From the NCBI GenBank assembly GCA_001777015.1, contig MFCV01000039.1:1-53632 (forward strand): a stretch of DNA of 53,632 nt, given 5' to 3'. Position 1 is the first letter of the stretch. Each line of letters starts with the position of its first letter. This stretch comes from Candidatus Daviesbacteria bacterium RIFCSPHIGHO2_02_FULL_36_13. Lineage in GTDB: Bacteria; Patescibacteriota; Microgenomatia; Daviesbacterales; UBA10151. Below, in pieces: positions 45,931 through 53,632 of this stretch. A program made the translations under genes and the position numbers. The notes below the pieces were generated by a model. The model saw only the letters and a list, made by a program, of their open reading frames with translations. It was not told the origin of the DNA and searched no databases.

Positions 45931-46889
45931 TTAGTACAAAAAAAATAATTGAAAATATTCCAAATGCCCTAAAAACAGTTAATATATCAGGTCTTGGCAA
46001 AAAAACTCAAGGAAAAGTTAGAGATATTTATATCTCAAAAGGCAAAAGAGTTTTCATAACAACAGACAGACAATCTGCTTTTGATAAAGTTCTAGGATAT
46101 ATTCCATTTAAAGGACAAGTGCTAACCCGACTTTCTGTCTTCTGGTTTGAGAAAACGAGAGATATAGTTGCAAATCACTTAATCTCCATGCCAGATCCTA
46201 ATGTATTAATAGTTAAAGAGTGTAAATTAATCCCGATTGAAATGGTTGTCAGAGGATATATAACCGGAGTTACAGATACATCCATTTGGGGTAGTTATGA
46301 AAAAGGGGAAAGAGTGATTTATGGAATAAAATTTCCAGAGGGATTAAAGAAAAATCAAAAACTTCCGGAAAATGTAATAACTCCAACTACCAAGGCAGAT
46401 TTTGGGTTGCATGATGAAAGATTAGCGGAGAAAGATATCTTAAAGAAAAAAATCGTTGACCCCAAAATATGGAAACAAATGAAAAAAGTCACATTGGCTT
46501 TATTTGAGCGAGGGCAAAAGATTTGTGATAAAGCTGGAATAATTTTGGTTGATACAAAATATGAATTTGGTTTAGATGATAAAGGAAAACTTATATTAAT
46601 AGATGAGATGCATACTCCTGATTCTTCAAGATATTGGATTAAAAAAAGTTATAAAGATAGACTGAAAAAAGGTCTGGAACCTGAAAGCTATGATAAGGAG
46701 ACTCTCCGAATTTGGTTTAAAGATCATGGTTACAAAGGGGAAGGTAAGATCCCCAAGATGCCCCTTAAGTTTATTGCTAAAATGAGCTCACTTTATATGG
46801 AAATTTATGAAAAAATTACAGGAAAAAAGTTTACACCTGATTTAACCAAAAATGTCAGCAAGAGAATCAAAGATAATTTAATGGTATAA
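45927..46889 (+). CDS. purC: SAICAR synthetase (long form)
   Basis: GKVRDIY, RQSAFDKVLG, VVRGYITGVTDTSIWGSYEKG, IDEMHTPDSSRYW. Confidence 0.94.
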   Translation: MISTKKIIENIPNALKTVNISGLGKKTQGKVRDIYISKGKRVFITTDRQSAFDKVLGYIPFKGQVLTRLSVFWFEKTRDIVANHLISMPDPNVLIVKECKLIPIEMVVRGYITGVTDTSIWGSYEKGERVIYGIKFPEGLKKNQKLPENVITPTTKADFGLHDERLAEKDILKKKIVDPKIWKQMKKVTLALFERGQKICDKAGIILVDTKYEFGLDDKGKLILIDEMHTPDSSRYWIKKSYKDRLKKGLEPESYDKETLRIWFKDHGYKGEGKIPKMPLKFIAKMSSLYMEIYEKITGKKFTPDLTKNVSKRIKDNLMV

Positions 46890-46901
46890 TTTTCTAAGCT
46901 T

Positions 46902-47903
46902 ATGCCTAACAATAACGGATTTGTATTATTAACAGGTACAGCAAATTTAAAACTTGCTCAGGATGTTGCTAAGATTTTAGGAAAAGATGTAGGTGAGACT
47001 GTTTCTGTTTTTGCAGATGGCGAAAAGAGAGTTATCATCCCTGAAAATCTTCGAAAAAGAGATGTATTTATAATTCAACCTACTTGTCCTCCGGTTGATT
47101 CCAGTATTATAGAATTATTTTTAATAATTGATGCAGCAAAGCGATCTTCAGCTTCAGAGGTTACTGCAATAATTCCTTACTTTGGATATTCAAGGCAAGA
47201 TAGAAAAGATAGACCCCGAGTGCCTATTTCATCTTCAATTATTGCCAGACTCATTGAATACTCAGGGGCTGACAGAATTTTAACCATTGATATACACTCA
47301 GAACAGGAACCAGGATTTGTAGAGATTCCTTGGGATAATTTATATGGCAGTTATTCACTTCTGCCGGAATTGCAGAAGCATTTTAAATCATCCAATTTAG
47401 TTATAGCCTCACCTGATAAAGGTGGAGTTCCAAAAGCTACTTTTTATGCAGAACTTTTAGACGCAGAAGGTATTGCCACAGTTTTTAAAGAGAGAGATAT
47501 GGATAAAAATAATGAGAGTGAAGCCTTGGACATGATTGGAGATGTTAAAGGTAAGGATGTTTTGATCGTTGACGATATGATCGATACAGCAGGTACACTT
47601 TGTAATGCAGCAAACCTTATTAAAGAGCGTGGGGCAAAAAGCATAAGTGCTGCTTCCACTCATGGATTATTTTCAGGACCTGCCCCAAAAAGAATTGAAG
47701 AGTCGCCAATAGAGAAGATTTTTATAACTGATTCAGTGCCCTTACGAGAAGAAATGAAAAATAGCAAAAAACTTATAGTTACATCGATTGCAAAACTTCT
47801 AGCAGAGGCTATAGAGTGTATTTATGATGGGTCATCCATGAGTGAGAAACTTATTCCTAAGGCACATCAAACACATGATGATAGAGATTTAGCGGAGGTC
47901 TAA
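46902..47903 (+). CDS. prs: ribose-phosphate pyrophosphokinase
   Basis: FADGEKRVIIPENLRKRDVFIIQP, YFGYSRQDRKD, DVLIVDDMIDTAGTL. Confidence 0.94.
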   Translation: MPNNNGFVLLTGTANLKLAQDVAKILGKDVGETVSVFADGEKRVIIPENLRKRDVFIIQPTCPPVDSSIIELFLIIDAAKRSSASEVTAIIPYFGYSRQDRKDRPRVPISSSIIARLIEYSGADRILTIDIHSEQEPGFVEIPWDNLYGSYSLLPELQKHFKSSNLVIASPDKGGVPKATFYAELLDAEGIATVFKERDMDKNNESEALDMIGDVKGKDVLIVDDMIDTAGTLCNAANLIKERGAKSISAASTHGLFSGPAPKRIEESPIEKIFITDSVPLREEMKNSKKLIVTSIAKLLAEAIECIYDGSSMSEKLIPKAHQTHDDRDLAEV

Positions 47904-49004
47904 AGAACTTCCTTCAAAGGTAATATCTTTTTGTTTTAGTACAACTTTTCTTTCACCAGCTTCAAGAAATCCTGCATCTAAACTTTCAAACCCATTTGTC
48001 TTTATAATTTCTTGGGCTTTTGCAATATCTGAAGGGGACACAAAAATAGCATAATCCTGTCCCATGTTATAAGTTTCATACATTTCTTTTTCAGCAAGAC
48101 CGGCGTTTTCTTGGATAAAATTAAAAACTTCTTGTGGCTCAAATAGTTCTTCTATGACATAAATGAAATCTCGATTAGATCTCATGATTTTTCTAAGTCC
48201 ATGACCAGTAATGTTTGAGATATAGTGGATATCAACATTCCCATCCAATAAACCCTGAATTAATTTTGCATAAATATTTGTTTTAGTTAAGATTGCCTCT
48301 CCATACAGAGTGCCATCTTTAAGTTTTGTACCATAACCCTGCTCTAATTTTTCTGCCACAGCTCTTGTTAGAGAAATGCCATTAGCATTTACACCGTTAC
48401 TTTTTAAAAGTAGAATTCTGTCCCCGACAATTAATTTTTTATCCGTTATTAACCTTTTGTCGTTTGTAATAATTCCTACAGCGGATCCTGCTAAATCCAC
48501 TGTATCTTTTTCAATAACTCCTTTATCTGTAGCGGTTTCACCACCTCCCCAGGAACATTCTGCTAAATCACAAGCTGATTTCCACCCTGCAATTAAATCC
48601 TTCATGCGTTCTTCATCCTGCAGCCAACTATTATCTTCAATTGCCCAATAAGCATGTACTACTAGAGGTTTTGCCCCGACTGTTATTAAGTCGTTGATAA
48701 TTGTGGCAACAGTATCGTGACCAATGATGTCATAGTAGGTCTTACCTGTGATTTTTCTTGTATTGTCAGCTACTAAATTTTTAGTTCCTAAACCTTCAAT
48801 AACTGATGCCATAAAAACATCACCTTGTTTCCAAACATATGCAGATTCACCTCTAGTTTCAGATACCTCTATCAAGCCATTTTTGAGATTTTTGGAAGTG
48901 GAAGCGGCTGCAGTTTGAGCTAATTTTTTAATGGGGTCTTTAGTACCGTAATCATCACCAACCTGAGAGTATGTGATCTTTTTCGTAGAACGGTCAGGTT
49001 TCAT
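47889..49004 (-). CDS. purM: AIR synthetase (phosphoribosylformylglycinamidine cyclo-ligase), divergent
   Basis: VIEGLGTKNLVADN, DTVATIINDLITVGAKPL, GGGETATDKGV, YNMGQDYAIFVS. Confidence 0.82.
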   Translation of the reverse strand: MKPDRSTKKITYSQVGDDYGTKDPIKKLAQTAAASTSKNLKNGLIEVSETRGESAYVWKQGDVFMASVIEGLGTKNLVADNTRKITGKTYYDIIGHDTVATIINDLITVGAKPLVVHAYWAIEDNSWLQDEERMKDLIAGWKSACDLAECSWGGGETATDKGVIEKDTVDLAGSAVGIITNDKRLITDKKLIVGDRILLLKSNGVNANGISLTRAVAEKLEQGYGTKLKDGTLYGEAILTKTNIYAKLIQGLLDGNVDIHYISNITGHGLRKIMRSNRDFIYVIEELFEPQEVFNFIQENAGLAEKEMYETYNMGQDYAIFVSPSDIAKAQEIIKTNGFESLDAGFLEAGERKVVLKQKDITFEGSSLDLR

Positions 49005-49019
49005 CTTCCTAATATACCA

Positions 49020-50096
49020 CTATAGTTTTGTTGGATCAACTTTGATAATTTTATCATCACCTGAATTTACTACCCCTCTGCCGTCTCTATTACTGGTTGT
49101 GATATATAACATATTGTCTAGTCCTAAGACTACATCTCTTATTCTTCCAAACTCGCCTTTGAAATAAATTTTAAACTCTTTTGCTTCTATATTATATTGG
49201 AAAAGAGCAGTGCCCCTTAATCCCCCAAAATATAAAGATCCATTTAAAAAAGCTAGACCCGCAGGGGCCCAGGTTTCTGAACCACTTTGCAAAATAGGAG
49301 TTACTAGTGAGTCCTTTTCTTCAATGCCTCTAATAGTAGGCCATCCATAATTTTTACCCTCTTCTATTAAATTAAGTTCATCAGTTGCTGATTGTCCGTG
49401 TTCAACTTCCCAAAGTCGATTCTTATCATCAAAAGCTATTCCTTGAGGGTTTCTGTGGCCTAGTGAATAAACCTTTAGATCTGAGCCATCACTCTTGACT
49501 CTTAAAATCTTTCCAGCCAAGGAATTTTTGTTCTGAGATAAAGATGGTTCCTGGGCATCACCAGTTGTAATATATAAAAATCCGTCAGGTCCAAATTTTA
49601 TTCGTCCTCCGTCATGAAAAATGGAAGCTGGGATTTTATCAACAATTACAGTTTCATCTTCTAAGCTTTTTGAGTCAAAAACAAACCTGGAAACTCTATT
49701 TAGAGAGTTATTGTCTTTTGAAGAGTATGTGTAATAAAGATAAACATAATGATTGTCATTATATTTTGGATCAATGGTAATTCCATGTAACCCGCTTTCA
49801 CCAGTTTGCTTAACAGGAATTGTAGCCAGGGGCTTTTCTGAAAGATTACCATTTTTGTCAATTATTCTTACAGTGCCTTTACGTTCAGTTACTAAAATAG
49901 AATTGTCAGGTAAAAAGGCTAAGGCCCAAGGTACTTCTAGGTTGGAAGCTATGACCTGTGTTTTAGAAGTATCTTTGGAAGTTGTCTGAGTAGGGGAAGG
50001 ACTAGAGAGTGGTGGGGCTACTTTTTCGGATTTATTGTTTGTGACAACTATAGCAATGGTTATTAAAATTAAAAGTAAAATTATAGCCTTCCACAT
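49020..50096 (-). CDS. membrane-anchored PQQ-dependent sugar dehydrogenase-like (GSDH beta-propeller)
   Basis: LEVPWALAFLPDNSILVTERKGTVRII, GHRNPQGIAFD, NYGWPTI, NRDGRG. Confidence 0.88.
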   Translation of the reverse strand: MWKAIILLLILITIAIVVTNNKSEKVAPPLSSPSPTQTTSKDTSKTQVIASNLEVPWALAFLPDNSILVTERKGTVRIIDKNGNLSEKPLATIPVKQTGESGLHGITIDPKYNDNHYVYLYYTYSSKDNNSLNRVSRFVFDSKSLEDETVIVDKIPASIFHDGGRIKFGPDGFLYITTGDAQEPSLSQNKNSLAGKILRVKSDGSDLKVYSLGHRNPQGIAFDDKNRLWEVEHGQSATDELNLIEEGKNYGWPTIRGIEEKDSLVTPILQSGSETWAPAGLAFLNGSLYFGGLRGTALFQYNIEAKEFKIYFKGEFGRIRDVVLGLDNMLYITTSNRDGRGVVNSGDDKIIKVDPTKL

Positions 50097-50104
50097 ATGG
50101 TAAT

Positions 50105-50112
50105 ATTATACT
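50105..50112. promoter_or_regulatory. overlapping divergent -10 elements
   Basis: ATTATACT: minus TATAAT (50110-50105) and plus TATACT (50107-50112), 8 and 7 nt from the two ATGs. Confidence 0.5.
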
Positions 50113-50119
50113 CTCTTTT

Positions 50120-51031
50120 ATGCGCCTTCGAAGATGGATTAGGTTTTTAATAGGTTGTTTTATCTTAGGAATATTTGTAGTTTTTATCTTCAATTTTTTT
50201 AAATTTTTAACCGGCGGTTTTTCAACAGTTCTAATTTCTCCGATTCTTAATTTAGAAAACTTAAAACAAAATAGTTCTTTGGAAAAAGGTATTAATAAAG
50301 CTTTGGAGGGATCAACAGGCACTTATTCTATAGCTGTTAAAAATTTAAAAACAGGCAAAAGTTATTATCTTGATGAACATAGAGTTTTTGAGGCTGCCAG
50401 CCTTTATAAACTTTGGGTTATGGGAGAGGTATTTAATCAGATTAAAAAAGGAGATTTAAAAGAGGAAGATGTTTTAAGTAAAACCATACCCTATCTAAAC
50501 AACAAGTTTGGGATATCTCAAGAGGATGCAGAACTTAAGGAAGGAGGCATTACATTAAGTGTTAAAAATGCCTTAAACCAGATGATTACAATTTCCCACA
50601 ACTATGCTGCTATGCTTCTAACAGAAAAAGTAAAATTATCTTCAGTTGAAAAATATTTAAAGGATAATGGTTTCAAAGAATCTAAAGTTGGGACAGATGG
50701 TGATTCTCCAAAAACAACAGCTTTTGATATTTTGCTTTTCTTCGAGAAATTATACAACGGAAGATTGATAGAGGGAGAGTATACAAAACAAATGCTTGAG
50801 CTTTTAAGTAAACAGCAGCTTAATAATAAATTGCCTCAAAAATTACCGGCAGAAACAGTTATAGCTCACAAAACAGGAGAAATTTATTCTTTCTCTCATG
50901 ACGGAGGAATTGTCTTAACCTCCAAAGGAGATTATATTATTGTTGTTTTAGCAGATACTGCTATTCCAAAAGCTGCAGATGATAGAATAGCAGATATATC
51001 TTTGGCTGTCTATAAATATTTTACCCGCTAG
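50120..51031 (+). CDS. membrane-anchored class A beta-lactamase-fold serine hydrolase
   Basis: ASLYK (SxxK), SHN, HKTGE (KTG) motifs; N-terminal TM. Confidence 0.83.
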   Translation: MRLRRWIRFLIGCFILGIFVVFIFNFFKFLTGGFSTVLISPILNLENLKQNSSLEKGINKALEGSTGTYSIAVKNLKTGKSYYLDEHRVFEAASLYKLWVMGEVFNQIKKGDLKEEDVLSKTIPYLNNKFGISQEDAELKEGGITLSVKNALNQMITISHNYAAMLLTEKVKLSSVEKYLKDNGFKESKVGTDGDSPKTTAFDILLFFEKLYNGRLIEGEYTKQMLELLSKQQLNNKLPQKLPAETVIAHKTGEIYSFSHDGGIVLTSKGDYIIVVLADTAIPKAADDRIADISLAVYKYFTR

Positions 51032-51383
51032 GGATAAAACGGATTGAAAGGGAATTGACGCAGTGTCTTGTATCCTTTTCGGTTAAATGTTCCCCTTTAA
51101 ATTCATGACCCAGGTGAGCATTACAATTAGCGCACTGAATTTCTATTCTTTGCCCATCAGCATCTGGAATTCTTTTTAATGAATTGGGATACTCATCATC
51201 AAATGAGGGCCAGCCGCATCCTGCATCAAACTTTGACTCTGATGAAAAAAGTGAAGCATTACATTTTTTACAGATGTATCTTCCATCTTTGTAGAAATCA
51301 TCATACTCACCGGTAAATGGGGCCTCGGTACCTTTGTCCTCAATTATATCTTTTTCCTGAGGGGTTAGTTTATTGTAGGACAT
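51021..51383 (-). CDS. msrB: peptide-methionine (R)-S-oxide reductase
   Basis: GTEAPFTGEYDDFYKDGRYICKKCNASLF, FDAGCGWPSFD, HCVNSLSIRF. Confidence 0.92.
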   Translation of the reverse strand: MSYNKLTPQEKDIIEDKGTEAPFTGEYDDFYKDGRYICKKCNASLFSSESKFDAGCGWPSFDDEYPNSLKRIPDADGQRIEIQCANCNAHLGHEFKGEHLTEKDTRHCVNSLSIRFIPSG

Positions 51384-51467
51384 TAGCCTAAGTAGCCTAA
51401 AACTAATACAAAATTGACCGTAATATCCATACTTACATCATTACAGCTTATGGTAAAATCTGTCAAT

Positions 51468-52484
51468 ATGCGTTTTGCTGCCATATTAATTTTTATTGGT
51501 TTAATATTTGGAACAATCTTTCTCCTAAAAAATTACAAGGTTCCTCAAAGTATAGAGCAGTCTTTTGTATTTAAAGCCAGCCCAACTCCTACTCCTTTTT
51601 ATGAAATGACTATTCCTTATTTACGAAGTAGAGAATATAAATCCAATTTAGGTGAACTTGAGAAAATTTCAGAAAATGGTAGTTACACTTCCTATTTAAC
51701 TAGTTATACCTCAGATGGATTAAAAATTAATGGACTTTTAACAAAACCTAAAGGTGATATGCCAGAAGGAGGATTCCCTGCTATTGTTTTTATTCATGGA
51801 TATATTCCTCCAACTCTATATAAAACAACAGAAAAATATATTGATCATGTAGATTTTTTAGCCAGGAATGGAATTGTAGTTTTTAAAATAGATTTAAGAG
51901 GACATGGAGATTCAGAAGGAGAGGGCGGCGGAGCTTATTATTCTCCTGATTATATTATTGATGCTCTATCAGCTTTGTCTGCCTTAGATTCATCAGATTT
52001 TGTAAATAAAATTGGACTTTGGGGACACTCTATGGCAGGCAATGTAGTTTTAAGATCTTTTGCTTCAAAGCCTGAAATTCCAGCAGTAGTTATTTGGGCA
52101 GGGGCAGTTTATTCATATGAGGATTTTGTAAAATACAGACTAAGTGATAATAGTTATAGACCTCCTGAATTATCTTCTCAAAGGCAAAAAAGAAGACAGG
52201 AACTTTTTAGTGTACATGGGGAGTTTAATAAAGATAATGCTTTCTGGAAACAAGTCGCCCCAACAAATTATCTAGGGGATATAAAAGGTGCGATCCAGTT
52301 ACATCATGCTATTGATGATGATGTTGTTAATATTGGATACAGTAGGGATTTAATGAAGATCTTAGATCAAACTAAAATCCCACATGAGCTTTTTGAATAT
52401 CCCAACGGAGGACACAATATAAGTGGACTAAGTTTTACTCAAGCTATGCAGAAAACAGTAGAATTTTTCAAAAATACTTTATAA
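51468..52484 (+). CDS. membrane-anchored alpha/beta hydrolase (S9-like)
   Basis: GHSMAGNVVLRS nucleophile elbow, RGHGDSEGEG; ATG 51468 preferred over TTG 51414. Confidence 0.82.
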   Translation: MRFAAILIFIGLIFGTIFLLKNYKVPQSIEQSFVFKASPTPTPFYEMTIPYLRSREYKSNLGELEKISENGSYTSYLTSYTSDGLKINGLLTKPKGDMPEGGFPAIVFIHGYIPPTLYKTTEKYIDHVDFLARNGIVVFKIDLRGHGDSEGEGGGAYYSPDYIIDALSALSALDSSDFVNKIGLWGHSMAGNVVLRSFASKPEIPAVVIWAGAVYSYEDFVKYRLSDNSYRPPELSSQRQKRRQELFSVHGEFNKDNAFWKQVAPTNYLGDIKGAIQLHHAIDDDVVNIGYSRDLMKILDQTKIPHELFEYPNGGHNISGLSFTQAMQKTVEFFKNTL

Positions 52485-52524
52485 ATGCTTGACAAAATAA
52501 ATTGAAAGTGAGATTGTTATATTA

Positions 52525-53001
52525 ATGATCAAAAATCTAATTTTAGGACTTGTGGTATTAGCAGTACTTGGTTTAGGGTATATGATGTTTTTTAATAACA
52601 AACAAACTCAACCAGCATCAACAACTGTCATAAAAGTAACCAGCCCTTCAGCCAGTCTCTCAGCAAGTCCTTCAGACATATTAGTCAATCTTTCAGAACA
52701 GAATGAATCAAGCCAGTCAGGTACAGCTACATTAACTGAAGCTAATGGGAAAGTAAAAGTAACACTTAAGCTAACAGGTGCACCAAAGGATGCTGCCCAG
52801 CCTGCGCATATTCATAAAGGAGCTTGTCCTGATGTGGGGGCAGTACTGCATCCTCTTAACTCTCCTGTAAATGGTATGTCTGAAACAATTCTTGATACTA
52901 CATTTGCCAAGTTAAAAACTGAACTTCCTCTTGGTATAAATGTTCACAAATCAGCAGCTGAATCAAAAGTCTATGTCTCCTGCGGTGATCTAAAATTCTA
53001 A
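52525..53001 (+). CDS. CHRD-domain-like secreted protein
   Basis: TM/signal anchor; PAHIHKGACPDVGAVLHPLNSPVNGMSET...LGINVHKSAAE. Confidence 0.65.
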   Translation: MIKNLILGLVVLAVLGLGYMMFFNNKQTQPASTTVIKVTSPSASLSASPSDILVNLSEQNESSQSGTATLTEANGKVKVTLKLTGAPKDAAQPAHIHKGACPDVGAVLHPLNSPVNGMSETILDTTFAKLKTELPLGINVHKSAAESKVYVSCGDLKF

Positions 53002-53271
53002 GAAGGCATTACATTTATAGCACCAGAGCCAGTTGTAGTCACATTTGTGAGGTTTTACAAAAGGGTGATCTGAGCTTTTAAAATGTTCGGTATTGTGAGC
53101 ATTGTGTGATTCACAGCAAAAAACTTTGCCGCAGGTTAAACAAATCCTTAAGTCTTCGTTAAAACCACAAACTTCACAAGCATCTTTTTCTGAGGTGGTG
53201 TCCTCTTTTAGATCAGCTATATGAGGGCACTCAGCCTTTTTAATATGTTTCCAATCTCCAACTCCAGCCAT
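52990..53271 (-). CDS. UBP-type zinc-finger protein
   Basis: CPHI...CEVCGFNEDLRICLTCGKVFCCESHNAHNTEHFKSSDHPFV...WCYKCN. Confidence 0.75.
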   Translation of the reverse strand: MAGVGDWKHIKKAECPHIADLKEDTTSEKDACEVCGFNEDLRICLTCGKVFCCESHNAHNTEHFKSSDHPFVKPHKCDYNWLWCYKCNAFLEF

Positions 53272-53315
53272 AGTCCGATTATACTATATAATTTTCTATT
53301 TGGTATAATTTGGGT

Positions 53316-53552
53316 ATGAAAGAAAGATGGAGAAATATCAGGGTGGCTTTAGGAGTACTTATTCTTGCTTCAGCTTTTGTTGGAAATAGAGGTGTAGTAA
53401 ATCAGGAGAATTCTCCTGCAAAAGCAGCTCAACCTCCTCAGTCTTTATTCATTCCTCCAACTCTCAGATCCCTAATGTTTGAAATAGGTGGTTATGTTAT
53501 CCCTGAAAAACTAGGTGTTAGATCCTATCCAAGTGCTAATAAGTTTGACTAG
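53316..53552 (+). CDS. small secreted/anchored hypothetical protein
   Basis: N-terminal hydrophobic segment; TATAAT 53304-53309 six nt before ATG 53316. Confidence 0.5.
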   Translation: MKERWRNIRVALGVLILASAFVGNRGVVNQENSPAKAAQPPQSLFIPPTLRSLMFEIGGYVIPEKLGVRSYPSANKFD

Positions 53553-53632
53553 ACAATAATCCCCAAAAGTCCTAAGCAGAGCTTGCCTGTTTTCTGCGAA
53601 AAAGGTAAAATTTGTCTCTTAAGAAGAGGTAA

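Noticed and set aside
51414-51467. TTG start for the alpha/beta hydrolase
   Set aside because: ATG 51468 gives a clean N-terminal TM anchor and has TAAAAT 8 nt upstream

Overview
AT-rich, very compact, almost entirely protein-coding window. It looks like a Candidate Phyla Radiation (Patescibacteria) genome, probably Microgenomates-like; this is inferred from gene content, small repeats and surface-protein style, not from a marker phylogeny. Left part: thymidylate/folate genes (two dCTP deaminase/dUTPase-family genes, thyA, folA), then rpsB-tsf-frr-rseP-proS, a trigger factor that appears to lack its PPIase domain, HIT, rpsU, yqeY, ybeY, dnaX, a ~2070-aa secreted surface protein, glyA, folD, ybaB, recR and cysS. 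Right part: cmk, an M16 peptidase, glutamate dehydrogenase, and a near-complete purine locus (purF, N, D, SL, Q, guaA, A, P, P, H, B, E, C, prs, M). This locus carries two archaeal-type PurP paralogues next to an apparently intact bacterial PurH. A YerC/TrpR-family regulator in the locus has a perfect 30-bp palindrome directly in front of its ATG. The right end holds envelope/redox genes (PQQ-type sugar dehydrogenase, beta-lactamase fold, MsrB, alpha/beta hydrolase, CHRD-like, UBP-type zinc finger). Main hunt results: (1) the PurP pair plus PurH; (2) recurrent TTGACT-N17-TANNNT boxes ending 5-9 nt before start codons, implying leaderless mRNAs; (3) a candidate pseudoknot in the rpsB leader; (4) several GC-rich palindromic repeat families inserted in-frame in essential enzymes, one 23-mer read in two different frames; (5) a HIT gene with a probable CTG start; (6) the 30-bp operator. 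No tRNA, rRNA, CRISPR array or transposase was found. All calls are by eye; no searches were run.
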